Shown here: positions 17,966 through 27,193 of the stretch, piece after piece
Numbering within the stretch: position 1 is the first letter of the stretch
Layout of the letters: each line of letters begins with the position of its first letter
Assembly (NCBI RefSeq): GCF_024198215.1
Contig: NZ_JAKCFA010000028.1
Span: 62,001-126,000 of the forward strand
Direction of reading: 5' to 3'
Source of the DNA: Myxococcus qinghaiensis
GTDB lineage: Bacteria; Myxococcota; Myxococcia; Myxococcales; Myxococcaceae
Length of the DNA: 64,000 bases
Translations under genes and position numbers: made by a program
The notes under the pieces: generated by a model
The model's database searches: none
What the model was told of the DNA's origin: nothing
Seen by the model: the letters and a program-made list of their open reading frames with translations, nothing else

Positions 17966-18688
17966 CGTGTTGCCCTCCGCGGGCGTGGGCCGATGAGGAC
18001 GCACCCAGGTCGGGCAGTCACTCGGGTCGGAGTGCGAAGGCACGCAAGAGCAGGTGGCGTTCTGGAGGAACACGGGGAGCGGGATGAAGCCGGCGGGGAC
18101 AGGGGTCTATTGCGGCGAGTATCTGCGAGCCATGTGCCACCCGGAATTCAACCGCGCTGGCACCGGATCTTCATGCGGAAGGCCTTGAAGGACTTCGGGT
18201 TCCGAACAGTGGCGGGAGAACACCTCCCGTCTGGCTGAAATTGTCCCCTTCTCTCTCCGCAGAAACTACAGCCATTCGGTTGAAAACATTACCGCCAGCC
18301 TCGCTTTCGGCGGCCTCGTTACAGGGAATCCTTTTCTCTCTGTCGCACTGTCGTGTTTTCCGGAAGACGTTCCTCGCCTTTCCGGAGTCCGCCCCCCTCG
18401 CCCCTCGAAAAGACGCACGGGGTTGGGTTCCTTGAGTCGAAAGATGTGACGAGGGTGCACGAGCCGACGGAAGGCACCGCGCGACAGTTCACAGGGTGCG
18501 GTGCGGCGCGAACCTGGAAACGGGAAGTGCCTCCGAGCGGGAGCCCTTGGGGGCATCGCTCGGAGGACCTCGACCGGGAGTCCACGGCCCGATGAAGACG
18601 GCACACGCGAGGCGCGTGCTCACGCCCTGTCACCACGGAGGGAGGGCCGTCCCACCCGGGATGAGCAGGACGGACTCCTCAAGACACC
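17966..18688. other. Intergenic region, about 720 nt, no gene recognised
   Basis: Separates two minus-strand genes and contains the kinase promoter. Short frames here (such as 18241-18435 on plus and 18266-18604 on minus) have compositions without domain or codon signal. The stretch 18235-18330 is less G+C rich than its surroundings, which may mark promoter DNA. A perfect 6-bp hairpin with a 5-nt loop (CGGGAG/CTCCCG) lies at 18213-18229. Nothing else can be supported. Confidence 0.5.
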
Positions 18689-19147
18689 TCAGCCGATCTG
18701 CGGCTCGCAGACACCCCTCGACGTGCAGGTCAGGTCCTCGCAGCACTCGGCGCTCGAGCCGCAAGCGCCCTCGGTGGGGACACACGCGGGGCCCGCGTCC
18801 GGCTCACCGCCAGGCCCCGCGTCCGGCTCGCCGCCGGGGCCCGCGTCCTGCGCGCCGCCACATGCGCCCAGCGTGTCGCCGTGCTTGAGGTGGGCCTTCA
18901 CGGCGGGCGCGCCCACGACAATCGTGTGCGCGTTGGCCGGATTGCCCGGAGGAATGTGGCAGACAGCCAGTCTGGCCAGGCCGGGCACACCGTCCTCGGA
19001 GCCCGATGCGCCTTCCAGTCCGCCCGTCTGGGGGTCTCCCGGTGCAGCATCACCTTCGGGCCGGGGCGAGCCACCGCACCCGCTCACCAGCAGCGTGCAC
19101 AAGGCCGCGACGAGCGCGGGCGTCGCAAGGATATCCAGACTTCGCAT
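18689..19147 (-). CDS. Cys-rich lipoprotein with a CHIPPGNP motif
   Basis: A 152-aa protein starting at the ATG behind GGAGA. A type II signal peptide ends in the lipobox LVSGC. After an acidic/glycine linker comes the block VCHIPPGNPANAHTIVVG, continuing to a HLKHGDTLGAC segment. I recognise this block from other secreted or surface proteins of myxobacteria, without known function. It is followed by two copies of the 8-residue repeat PGGEPDAG and a C-terminal tail with seven cysteines (CVPTEGACGSSAECCEDL and on) that resembles a small disulphide-knot domain. Likely an envelope or surface lipoprotein. Function unknown. Confidence 0.75.
   Translation of the reverse strand: MRSLDILATPALVAALCTLLVSGCGGSPRPEGDAAPGDPQTGGLEGASGSEDGVPGLARLAVCHIPPGNPANAHTIVVGAPAVKAHLKHGDTLGACGGAQDAGPGGEPDAGPGGEPDAGPACVPTEGACGSSAECCEDLTCTSRGVCEPQIG
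18791..18838 (-). repeat. Two tandem 24-nt coding repeats
   Basis: Two near-identical 24-nt units at 18791-18814 and 18815-18838 encode PGGEPDAG twice in the linker of the Cys-rich lipoprotein. A partial third unit follows. Such short in-frame repeats expand and contract easily and act as a flexible spacer. Confidence 0.7.
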
Positions 19148-19496
19148 GAGCGTTCTCCAGTTCCGGGTGTACGGGCGTCGAGCGTCGCGTGCGTGAAACA
19201 TCCGAGACAGGCGACAGTCCTTTCGCGCGCTCGTGCTCCACGGCCATTGCCGGGACCTGCACGTGCGTCACGTCTGGAACCAGGGCTCCGGCCCTCTCAA
19301 CCGCCTGCCCCCGCGAGCACATCCACCACGCGAAAGAGACCCGCGACCGCGGCTCGCGGCCACGCCATCCAGGAGGCGCGGACAGTTCCGGACAGGGTGT
19401 GGGCGGACGAGTCCAGATGTCACCGCGCGTCCGTGGGAACCTTTCTCGCGGAGAGGGTGTCTGGCGCGCGGCAGGGGCCGTCATCGAGAGGTGGAC
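19148..19496. other. Divergent intergenic region between lipoprotein and S41-like genes
   Basis: About 350 nt between the start codons of two divergent exported-protein genes. The plus frame that leads into the S41-like gene stays open through here from 19233, but its translation is Arg/Pro rich and lies upstream of the signal peptide, so it is treated as noncoding. Promoters for both genes should lie here. No specific element was recognised. Confidence 0.45.
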
Positions 19497-21788
19497 GTGG
19501 AACACGCGCGAGGCTGGCGGCCGCCAGTCGTCTGGATGGGTTGTGTCTTCGGAGTGCTGCTGGGCCTGGGTGTCTCGGGGCGTGCACACGCCGCGGAGCC
19601 ACCCGCCGCGCGCGTGAAGCCCGATGCGGCCCTGGAGAACGCCGCCGTCCTGGGGCGCGTCTGGGGCACGGTGAAGTACGCGCACCCCGCGCTCGCCTTC
19701 CGCGCGGTGGACTGGGACGCGGCCCTGGTGGAGTCACTCCCGGGCGCGCTCGCTTCGAGCACTCCGGAGGCGCTCGCCGCGTCGGTGGGCACGCTGTTGC
19801 GCCGGATGGAGGACCCGCTCACCCGCGTCGAGCCCGAGCCCTCCGCGCCGCCCGCGCCCCATGAGCCCTCAGGCCCGCTCTCCCGCTGGTCCGGTGACGT
19901 GCTGGTGTTGGACTTGGATCGGCGCTTCACGAACTTCAACGCGCTGTATCCCGCGATGACGGCGGTGGGGCCGGAGCTCGCCCGCGCGCGCCGCGTCGTC
20001 GTGGACCTGCGCGCCAGCGGGCCCGACGAGGCCGTCTGGATGGAGCTGGCGCTGGGCTTCCTGGAGCGCTCGCTCCCCTCCGACGTGGTGACAGCTCCGG
20101 CGGAGCGCTTCCGCGTGTACTCGGGCTTTCCCGTGCAGGTGGGGCCGAGCTCCGGGGGCTACAGCGCCTCGGTGGAGACGCGGCTGGCGCGGACCTTCAC
20201 GCCCGCGCCCCAGACGCCGAAGCGCTCGCTGGTCCTCCTCGTCAACGGCCGCACGCCCCTGTCGCCCCTGCTGCTCGCCCTGCTCTCCTCCCCGCGCACG
20301 CGGCTCGTCACCCAAGGCGCGCTGGATGAGACCTCCGCCGTGAAGACGCGCACCCTGTCCCTGCCCGGAGGCCAGCGCGCGGTGGTGCGCGCCTCGGAGC
20401 TGGTGTTCCCCTCCGGCTCGTCGGGGCTGCGCGCGGACGTCACCGTGCCCGCCAGCGCGGACGAGGGCGACACCGGCCCCGCGTTCCAGGCCGCGCTCCG
20501 ACTGCTGCGCACAGGCACACCGAAGGCCTCCGCGCGCGTCGCGGCGAAGGACTCGGGACTCCCCGTGGGCGGACCCGATGACGCGTACGCCGCCATGACG
20601 TACCCGTCCGAGCCCTACCGGATGCTCGCGGTCATCCGCTTCTGGAACGTGATGCGCTTCTTCCACCCGGACCCCAAGGCCCTGCGAGATTGGGACGCGG
20701 TGCTGCCGGAGTTCCTCGGCCAGGCCCGCGCGGCCCGGGACGCGCGCGCGTACACGCAGGTGCTCTACGCGCTGTCCGCGCGCGTCTCCGACGGCCACGT
20801 CTTCGTCGCGGAGAACGGCCAGCCCCTGCGCTCGCTCGCCGAGGCCACCGCGCCGCTCGTCCTGCGCGCGGTGGAGGGGCGCTTCCTGGTGGCGGAGCTG
20901 CCCGTGCCCGAGGCCGCGCGCGCCGCCGGCATCAGCGTGGGTGACGAGGTGTTGACCATCGACGGGGAGCCAGCGGCCACGCGCGCCTCGCGCTTCTCCG
21001 CCCTGCTTGGCGCCTCGCACGACGCGGCCCGCGCCGCCCGCGTGGCCAGCCTGCTGCTCGCGGGCGCGGACGGGAAGCCCGTGGAGGTGATGACCCAGGG
21101 CGTGGATGGACGCATGAAGGAATCGCGGCTGCCCCGCTCGCGTGACTTCCTCCCGTTCCTCCGCCCTCCCATCCAGGACGACGCGCCATGGAGGCAGCTC
21201 GACGGCGGCGTGGGCTACGTGGACCTGAGACGGCTGCGCGCCGACTCGGTGGACGGGATGTTCGAGGCGATGAAGGACACGCGCGCCCTCGTGCTCGACT
21301 TGCGCGGCTATCCCCAGGGCAGCGCCTGGGCGCTGACGCCTCGCCTCAACACCCGGGGCGCCACGGCGTCCGCGTTCATCGCCCGCCCGCTGCTGTCCGC
21401 GGGGGAGGTGCGGGAGGTGCGCCACCCGGACACGCTGCCCGCAGGCGACAAGCCGCGCTATGCCGGCCGCGTCGTCGTGCTCGTGGACGAGCGGACGCTG
21501 AGCCAGGGCGAGTACACGGCCATGATGATTCAAGCGGCCTCCGGCGCGCGACTGGTGGGCAGCGCCACGGCGGGCGCGGTGGGCGACACCACCAACGTCT
21601 GCCTGCCCGGCGACGTCTGCGTGCTCTTCACCGGTCAGCGCTTCGAGACACCCGACGGCCGCGCGGTGCAGGGCGTGGGGCTGCGCCCGGACGTGGAGGT
21701 CCACCCCACCGTGCGCGGCCTGCGCGCGGGACGCGACGAGGTGCTGGAGCGCGCCCTCACCCTGCTGCGCGAGGCAGGTGCACGGTGA
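19497..21788 (+). CDS. Exported S41-type peptidase-like protein with internal duplication
   Basis: A 763-aa protein from a GTG at 19497 (GAGAG six bases upstream); an ATG at 19536 is the alternative start. The signal peptide ends near GRAHA. Two related halves follow. Each begins with the same type of helix-rich segment (LGRVWGTVKYAHPAL in half one, VIRFWNVMRFFHPDP in half two), as in S41 (C-terminal processing/tricorn-like) peptidases. Half two has a PDZ-like region (GISVGDEVLTIDGEP) and the expected nucleophile context ERTLSQGEYTAMM. Half one has NGRTPLSPLLLALL in the equivalent place, lacking the GE/AE signature, so it is probably inactive. The gene ends with a 32-nt convergent overlap into the kinase gene. 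Confidence 0.8.
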   Translation: MEHARGWRPPVVWMGCVFGVLLGLGVSGRAHAAEPPAARVKPDAALENAAVLGRVWGTVKYAHPALAFRAVDWDAALVESLPGALASSTPEALAASVGTLLRRMEDPLTRVEPEPSAPPAPHEPSGPLSRWSGDVLVLDLDRRFTNFNALYPAMTAVGPELARARRVVVDLRASGPDEAVWMELALGFLERSLPSDVVTAPAERFRVYSGFPVQVGPSSGGYSASVETRLARTFTPAPQTPKRSLVLLVNGRTPLSPLLLALLSSPRTRLVTQGALDETSAVKTRTLSLPGGQRAVVRASELVFPSGSSGLRADVTVPASADEGDTGPAFQAALRLLRTGTPKASARVAAKDSGLPVGGPDDAYAAMTYPSEPYRMLAVIRFWNVMRFFHPDPKALRDWDAVLPEFLGQARAARDARAYTQVLYALSARVSDGHVFVAENGQPLRSLAEATAPLVLRAVEGRFLVAELPVPEAARAAGISVGDEVLTIDGEPAATRASRFSALLGASHDAARAARVASLLLAGADGKPVEVMTQGVDGRMKESRLPRSRDFLPFLRPPIQDDAPWRQLDGGVGYVDLRRLRADSVDGMFEAMKDTRALVLDLRGYPQGSAWALTPRLNTRGATASAFIARPLLSAGEVREVRHPDTLPAGDKPRYAGRVVVLVDERTLSQGEYTAMMIQAASGARLVGSATAGAVGDTTNVCLPGDVCVLFTGQRFETPDGRAVQGVGLRPDVEVHPTVRGLRAGRDEVLERALTLLREAGAR

Positions 21789-24225
21789 AGACGGAGCCCA
21801 CGCCCTCGCGGCTCTCCACCTCGATGCGACCGCCCATCGCCTCGACAATCTGCCGGCTGATGTAGAGCCCCAGGCCCAGCCCTCCGTAGTGCCGCTCCGA
21901 CACCGCGCGCTCGAAGCGACCGAAGAGCCTCGGCAGCGCCGTCTCGGAGATGCCGATGCCCTCGTCCCGCACCGACAGCCGCACCTGGTCCTCGCCCTCC
22001 GCCGCGGCCGTCACCTGCACGGGCCTGCCGGCGCCGTACTTGGCCGCGTTGGTGAGCAGGTTCACCAGCACCTGGTCCAACCGCAGCGAGTCCCACCGGC
22101 CCTGGAGCGGCGCCGGAATGTCCACGCTCACCGAGCACCCCGCCACCGCGAACACCTCCTCCATCCGCTCCACCGCGTCGCGCACCGCCTGGCCCAGGTC
22201 CACCTCCGTGGGCTCCAGCGCCAGCCGTCCCAGCGACACGCGGCTGACGTCCAGCAGGTGGTCCACCAGCGAGGCCAGCCGCTGCACCTGACGCATCGCC
22301 GTGGACAACCGGGGCGCCACCTTCTCGCGCGACTCCACGCCGAGCGCCCGGTCGATGAGCCCATGCTGGAGCTTGAGGCTCGTCAGCGGCGTCTTCAGCT
22401 CGTGGCTCGCCACCGACAGGAACTCGTCCCGCAGCCGCACGGCCGCCTGCGCGTCCCGGTACAGCGACGCGTTCTCCAGCGCCACCGCCACCCGCCGCGC
22501 CAGCTCCTCCATCATCGACACGTCCGACATGGCCAGGGGCCGCTGCGGCGGCGACGTGCCCAGCGTGATGACGCCCAGCGTGCGCCCGCGCGTGCGCACC
22601 GGCACCACCAGGAGCGACGCGGGCCTCAAGGCCTCCAGGAGCGCGCGCTGGTGCTCGGAGCTCTCCGACAGCCGCTCGCACAGCGCCGCGTCCACGTCCG
22701 GCACGAAGCGCGGCTCTCCCGACTGGAAGCACTCGCGCGACAGGGACAGCGCGCCCTCTCCGCCCAGCACGGAGAGCACGGAGGCATCGCGTGAAGGCTC
22801 CTGGTGCGCGGACGCCACGCACCGCAGGGAGCCATCCGGCCCCACCAGCTCCACCAGACAACTGGAGGCCACGCTGCTCGCGGCCACGCGGGCCACGTGC
22901 TCCAGCGTCCACTCCACATCGTCCAGGTGCTCCGCCAGCGCGCGGCTCGCCTCCAGCAGGAAGAAGAGCCGCTCCTCGGCCTCCTTGCCCATCTGCAGCG
23001 CGTGGTGGAGCCGCTCGCCGCGCTCGCGCAGCGTCCCGTACAGCGCCGCGCGCTCCAGCGCCTGCGAGCACTGGTGGGCCATCGCCTCCAGGAAGGAGCG
23101 CTCCAGCGGGGCGAACGCGCGCGGCGCGCTCCACGCCAGCCCCACGAACCCCAGGAGGCCCCGCTCCGTCAGCAGCGGGAGGATGGAGCTCGCCCCCTCG
23201 CCCAGCGCCGACAGGTCCTCTCCGACGATGCCCGCGAAAGGAAGGATGTCCTCCAGCCGGGAGAACCACTGCGCCTCGCGCCGCTCCATCGCCAGCGCCA
23301 GCATGGGCAGGCCCGACACCCGCTGCCCGTCGATGGCGTCCATCCAGTCCCGCGAGTAGCCGATGGCGCCGAGCGCGCGCAGACAGCCCTCATCGGTCAG
23401 CGCAAGGACGACGACGCGCGTCGCGCCCGAGGCCTCCAGTCCGTCGCGCACCAGCACCCGCGCCACGTCCTCGGCGGTGGCCGCGCGGGACAGCGCCGCC
23501 GTCACCATCTGCAGCCGCGAGGAGAAGGACTGGGACGCGCGCGCCTCCTCGTACAGGAGCGCGTTGTCCATGGACAGGCTGGCGCGGCGGGCCAGCTCCA
23601 TCGCCACGTCCACGTCCGGCGCATCGAAGGAGGCCACCCTGTCACCTCGCACCAGGGACAGGGCGCCGAGCACCCGCCCTCGCGCCACCAACGGCAGGAT
23701 GAGCGCCGCCCGGCTGCCCAGGCTCCGGACGTTGTCGAGTGGGGCCCTGGCTCGCACCAGCCCCGGCAGTGGCTCGTCCGTCACCACCGGCAGCACCACC
23801 GGACGGCCGGTGCGCAGGGCCTCGGAGATGCCACCCGGTGACACCAGGTCCACGGGCCACAGCCGGGCCAGCTCGTGCACCAGCGCCACCTGCTCCGGCT
23901 CCCGGTGCGCCGCGGCCACGCGCTCCACGCGCCCGTCCTCGGAGATGACGTCCACCGCGCACCAGTCCGCCAGCACCGGCACCGCCAGCTCCGCCAGCCG
24001 GTGGAGCACCGTGCGCCACTCCAGCGACGTGCCCAACAGCTCGCCCGCGCGGGCCAGGAAGACCAGGCGCGCGTCCTCCGGGGAAATCGGCGGCTGCGCG
24101 TGGAGCTCGGGGGAGGGCTCGATGCGGCGGAGGTTCCCGGCGTCATCGGAGGAGGCGTCAGGGGACGAACCGGACTCGGCGGACATGGAGGCAGACCACG
24201 CTGGAAGAGAAGCGCCGCGCGACAT
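21757..24225 (-). CDS. Soluble histidine kinase with three GAF domains
   Basis: An 822-aa protein; the start is uncertain between ATG 24225 and ATG 24186. GAF domains lie near residues 55-205, 225-385 and 415-580 (conserved GRVLGALSLV, GLLGFVGLAW and GRTLGVITLG segments). HisKA has the H-box FLSVASHELKTPLTSLKL, and HATPase has NLLTNAAKYG, DEGIGI and GGLGLGLYIS. There is no membrane helix and no receiver, so it works with a separate response regulator. Triple GAF arrays bind small molecules or chromophores; ligands here are unknown. The last 32 nt overlap the convergent S41-like gene. The nearest same-strand neighbour, the aldo/keto reductase, is 164 nt upstream. Confidence 0.92.
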   Translation of the reverse strand: MSRGASLPAWSASMSAESGSSPDASSDDAGNLRRIEPSPELHAQPPISPEDARLVFLARAGELLGTSLEWRTVLHRLAELAVPVLADWCAVDVISEDGRVERVAAAHREPEQVALVHELARLWPVDLVSPGGISEALRTGRPVVLPVVTDEPLPGLVRARAPLDNVRSLGSRAALILPLVARGRVLGALSLVRGDRVASFDAPDVDVAMELARRASLSMDNALLYEEARASQSFSSRLQMVTAALSRAATAEDVARVLVRDGLEASGATRVVVLALTDEGCLRALGAIGYSRDWMDAIDGQRVSGLPMLALAMERREAQWFSRLEDILPFAGIVGEDLSALGEGASSILPLLTERGLLGFVGLAWSAPRAFAPLERSFLEAMAHQCSQALERAALYGTLRERGERLHHALQMGKEAEERLFFLLEASRALAEHLDDVEWTLEHVARVAASSVASSCLVELVGPDGSLRCVASAHQEPSRDASVLSVLGGEGALSLSRECFQSGEPRFVPDVDAALCERLSESSEHQRALLEALRPASLLVVPVRTRGRTLGVITLGTSPPQRPLAMSDVSMMEELARRVAVALENASLYRDAQAAVRLRDEFLSVASHELKTPLTSLKLQHGLIDRALGVESREKVAPRLSTAMRQVQRLASLVDHLLDVSRVSLGRLALEPTEVDLGQAVRDAVERMEEVFAVAGCSVSVDIPAPLQGRWDSLRLDQVLVNLLTNAAKYGAGRPVQVTAAAEGEDQVRLSVRDEGIGISETALPRLFGRFERAVSERHYGGLGLGLYISRQIVEAMGGRIEVESREGVGSVFTVHLPRAAG

Positions 24226-24389
24226 CGGACCCCGAGGCTAGAGACGTCCCGGAGGTGTCAACAATGCTGTCTGTCTTCGCGGACAGGGAGACTGTCCAGT
24301 GTCGGACCGGTGAGTCGTTGAGTCCCGTTCGCGAGCCCCGCTTCGGACACCGCGCGTACGGAATGACTCGGGACTGGGAGGACGCGGAC

Positions 24390-25343
24390 TCAGCGCGCGG
24401 CGGCGGCCGTCGGCGGGTTCCACCACACGCCGCCCTTGCCCTCCATGGCGGCCTTCGCGCGCTCGCGCACGTCGGTGAGCTCCTCCCTGGACAAGGGACG
24501 CGCCGAGTGGGCCGCGCCGAGCGCCGCGTCCTGCTCGTTGGGGTGGCTCATCCCCATCAACATGACGTCCGGGTCCAACGACAGCGTGTAGTGCACGCAC
24601 TCCTCCACGCTCAGGTGCGGCAGGAGCGGCGCGTCCCGGTCCTCGCGTCCGCCGGAGCCCACCTTGCCGCGCGGCCGGAGCTCCAGCGGCCGGCCATACC
24701 CCTCCGTGTCGCCCAGGAGCTTGCCCGCGCCGAACGTCTTGAACGACACCACGCCCACGCCGCGCGAGCGCGCCAGCGGCAGCACGTCCTCCACGTAGCG
24801 CGCGTCCACGAAGGGCCCCAGCGGGAACATCACCACGTCGCACAGCCCGGAGCTCACCGCCGCGCGCAGCACGTCCGGGTGGTGGCTGGAGATGCCCCGG
24901 AAGCGCGCCTGCCCCGCGCTCACGCACCGGCCCAGCTGCGCAAGGCCTCCGCCCGGCGCGGCCAGTTGCTCCCACGCGGCCAGCTCCGACACGGCGTGGA
25001 AGGCGAACAGGTCCACCGTCGCGTGGCCCAGCCGCTTCAAGCTGGCCTCCACCTGCGGCGCCACCGGCGCGTCGAGCACGTCCACCTTGTCGATGAGGAA
25101 CACGTGCTCGCGCCGGCCGCGCAGCGCCTCGCCCACCACCTCCTCGCTCAGCCCCTCCTCGTAGTTGGGCGCGGTGTCGATGACGTTCAGCCCCGCGTCC
25201 AGGGCGCGGCGCAGCGTGGCGACGAGCACCTCGCGAGGCGCCGAGCGGTCGGCGATGTCACCGATGCCCACCGCCGTGGCGACGAAGCCGGTGCGGCCCA
25301 GCGCGCGGCGGGGCGTGAAGCGGGGAAGTGGAGTCACGGACAT
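24390..25343 (-). CDS. Aldo/keto reductase
   Basis: A 317-aa TIM-barrel oxidoreductase of the AKR superfamily. The catalytic set is visible: Asp and Tyr in VIDTAPNYEEG, Lys in FLIDKVD, and His in DLFAFHAVSE; GMSHPNEQ near the C-terminus belongs to the NADPH-binding part. The start is ambiguous. GGAGG sits only one base before the ATG at 25343, but at an ideal 7-nt spacing before a GTG at 25337, two codons in, so translation may begin there. The gene follows the PhoX-like gene on the same strand (57-nt gap). Substrate unknown. Confidence 0.88.
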   Translation of the reverse strand: MSVTPLPRFTPRRALGRTGFVATAVGIGDIADRSAPREVLVATLRRALDAGLNVIDTAPNYEEGLSEEVVGEALRGRREHVFLIDKVDVLDAPVAPQVEASLKRLGHATVDLFAFHAVSELAAWEQLAAPGGGLAQLGRCVSAGQARFRGISSHHPDVLRAAVSSGLCDVVMFPLGPFVDARYVEDVLPLARSRGVGVVSFKTFGAGKLLGDTEGYGRPLELRPRGKVGSGGREDRDAPLLPHLSVEECVHYTLSLDPDVMLMGMSHPNEQDAALGAAHSARPLSREELTDVRERAKAAMEGKGGVWWNPPTAAAAR

Positions 25344-25400
25344 GCCTCCGGTTGTGCAAGAGGCCCTCCCTCGTCGTCAAGGCACGCGGCGCGGGAAGGT

Positions 25401-26570
25401 TCAGCGGAAGGGCCCGGAGACCTCGAACGTCACGCCCGCGTTGATGGAGTTCGTCGTCCCGCGCTGCGAGCTGAAGTACAGCCTGCGTCCATCCGGGCTG
25501 AAGGCCAGCCCCGTCAGCTCCGAGCCCGCGTGGCCCCGCACGCGCAGGAAGCTGGCGACGATGCGCTGGGGGCCCGGGGTGATGAGACAGATTTCCAGGT
25601 TGCCGCCGTCCTCCGCGACGAAGAGGTCACCCGAGCGGGACACCACCACGTTGTCCACGCCGGACAGCGGCGAGCCCGGGTGCAGGGACGCGGCGTAGAG
25701 GACCTCCAGCTTCCCCGTGGCCGGCGTGTGGGCCCACACGCGGTTGTCCCCCTTGGTGGTGAAGTAGACGACGCCGCTGTCGTACCAGCATCCCTCGCCG
25801 CCGTTGAACCCCGTCGTCCGCGCCGCCACGTCGGGCTGGAGCGACGCGGACCTGTCCGTCGCGCACCGCACCCAGCGCACCATCGCCGCGCCCGTCAGCG
25901 CATCGCCCGTCACGTGGGCCGCCTCCAGCGTGCCCGCCGCCAGCACCGGCCACGCGGACGGAGTGAAGCGGTACAGCCGCCCGCTCGGGTGGTCCTCCGT
26001 CAGGTAGAGCCGGCCACCGTCCGGGTCCACCGCCACCGCCTCGTGGGGGAACGTCCCCAGCGCGTCGCGCACCACGCCCTGCGAGGCCTTGACCGGGTTG
26101 CACTCCCAGACGCGCCCGCCGCCGTGCTCCTCGCACGACAGCCACGTGCCCCAGGGCGTCGGCCCCCCCGCGCAGTTCATCCGCGTGCCGGCCAGGATGC
26201 GGTACGCCGCCACCACGCTCCCACCGCCGTTGAAGCGCAGCGCTCCGACACCTCCGGGGTTGCCCTCGCTGTTGGACACGTACACCCAGCCGCCGTCGGG
26301 CCGGGGGAAGCAGGCGCCGCCATCCGGCGCGGGGTGCCACACGTAGCCGGTGTTCCCCACCGCCTGTCCCGAGCGGGCCACGATTCGCGAGGTGAAGCCC
26401 GCCGGCAGTCGCAGCCCGTTGACGTCAGGGCTCCCGGACATCGCCCCATAGGGACTGGCGCCCGGCTGGGCCGGCGCCGCATAGGCGTCCCTCCAGAACG
26501 ACGGGCCCCAGGCGAGCGCTCCACTTCCGAGCGCGGAGAGACGAAGGAAGCCACGGCGACTCAGACGCAT
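25401..26570 (-). CDS. Tat-exported PhoX-like (DUF839) phosphatase/beta-propeller protein
   Basis: A 389-aa protein starting at the ATG at 26570 with GGAGA 8 nt upstream. The N-terminus is a twin-arginine signal (SRRGFLRLSALGSGALAWG). The body carries the PhoX-family hallmark NCAGGPTPWGTWLSCEE, where Cys and Glu residues belong to the metal-binding site in characterised PhoX enzymes. A repeated propeller-like pattern follows (FPHEAVAVDPDGGRLYLTED, LFVAEDGGNLEICLI, GLAFSPDGRRLYFSSQ). PhoX proteins are periplasmic Fe/Ca alkaline phosphatases, folded before export by Tat. Whether this divergent member is a phosphatase is not certain. Confidence 0.82.
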   Translation of the reverse strand: MRLSRRGFLRLSALGSGALAWGPSFWRDAYAAPAQPGASPYGAMSGSPDVNGLRLPAGFTSRIVARSGQAVGNTGYVWHPAPDGGACFPRPDGGWVYVSNSEGNPGGVGALRFNGGGSVVAAYRILAGTRMNCAGGPTPWGTWLSCEEHGGGRVWECNPVKASQGVVRDALGTFPHEAVAVDPDGGRLYLTEDHPSGRLYRFTPSAWPVLAAGTLEAAHVTGDALTGAAMVRWVRCATDRSASLQPDVAARTTGFNGGEGCWYDSGVVYFTTKGDNRVWAHTPATGKLEVLYAASLHPGSPLSGVDNVVVSRSGDLFVAEDGGNLEICLITPGPQRIVASFLRVRGHAGSELTGLAFSPDGRRLYFSSQRGTTNSINAGVTFEVSGPFR

Positions 26571-26653
26571 GTGCGGGTTCTCCTGTGCGAGCAGGAAAAC
26601 CACCCACGCCGCCCCTCACCACTGAACGCGGCGCGAGCGTGAGGCCCGCGACA

Positions 26654-26920
26654 TCAGCCGCGTCGACCCGCGCGGTTCTTGTCCCAGATGGCGTAGAGGA
26701 TGATGAGGAAGGCGACAAGCCGCGCCACGTAGAGGTAGTAGCGGCGCTCGTCCATCGACTCCATCAGCGCGGACGCCACCGAGTTCGCCCCCAGCAGCGT
26801 GAACGCCAGCGCGAAGAAGCCGAACAGGCGCTCGTGCGACTGCTTCCAGAAGCGCAGGAAGAACAAGGCGCACGCCATCCACCCCATCGCCGCCGCGCCG
26901 TTGAGCATGGACCTGAGCAT
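26654..26920 (-). CDS. Small membrane protein (DUF5985-like), copy 1
   Basis: An 88-aa protein with three hydrophobic helices (about residues 6-23, 33-50 and 63-80) and a short basic tail. The conserved pattern FFLRFWKQSHERLFGFFALAFTLLG is shared with the adjacent gene at 26933 (LLLRAWKSSQSRLLLWSGLCFVGL), so the two are paralogues, probably forming a membrane heteromer. It is the last gene of a minus-strand run after the small regulator at 27186. I recall pairs like this as DUF5985 proteins. Function unknown. Confidence 0.75.
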   Translation of the reverse strand: MLRSMLNGAAAMGWMACALFFLRFWKQSHERLFGFFALAFTLLGANSVASALMESMDERRYYLYVARLVAFLIILYAIWDKNRAGRRG

Positions 26921-26932
26921 GGGCGAGCTACC

Positions 26933-27193
26933 TCACGAGGCGTCCCAGATGAGGCCGTACAGCAGGACGGAGACACTGGCCAGCCCGGTCAGCAGGCGCG
27001 GCATGTACAGGTCGATGGTGGTGGGCAGAATCACCAGGTCCACGAAGAGCAGCACGTTGCTGACCGCCAGCCCCACGAAGCACAGCCCGCTCCACAACAG
27101 GAGCCGGGACTGGCTGCTCTTCCACGCGCGCAGGAGCAGCACCGCGCACGCCACGCTGGTCAAGGCACAGAGGATGTAGACCGCCTCAGCCAT
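26933..27193 (-). CDS. Small membrane protein (DUF5985-like), copy 2
   Basis: An 86-aa protein with three predicted membrane helices (about 2-22, 31-52 and 64-82) and the family pattern RAWKSSQSRLL. Its ATG overlaps the end of the upstream regulator gene by 8 nt, and the next paralogue starts 12 nt after its stop, giving a tight three-gene unit. The two copies are similar in length and layout but clearly diverged. Function unknown; the membrane location is inferred from hydrophobicity. Confidence 0.75.
   Translation of the reverse strand: MAEAVYILCALTSVACAVLLLRAWKSSQSRLLLWSGLCFVGLAVSNVLLFVDLVILPTTIDLYMPRLLTGLASVSVLLYGLIWDAS

Noticed and set aside
18159..18176. Sigma-54-like element beginning TGGCAC
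   Set aside because: The -24-like half is present but there is no TTGC-type -12 half at the right spacing.
18241..18435. 64-codon plus-strand frame in the long intergenic region
   Set aside because: No ribosome-binding site of note, no domain, and composition like noncoding DNA.
24255..26642. 795-codon plus-strand frame opposite the reductase and PhoX-like genes
   Set aside because: It covers two supported minus-strand genes and has antisense composition.
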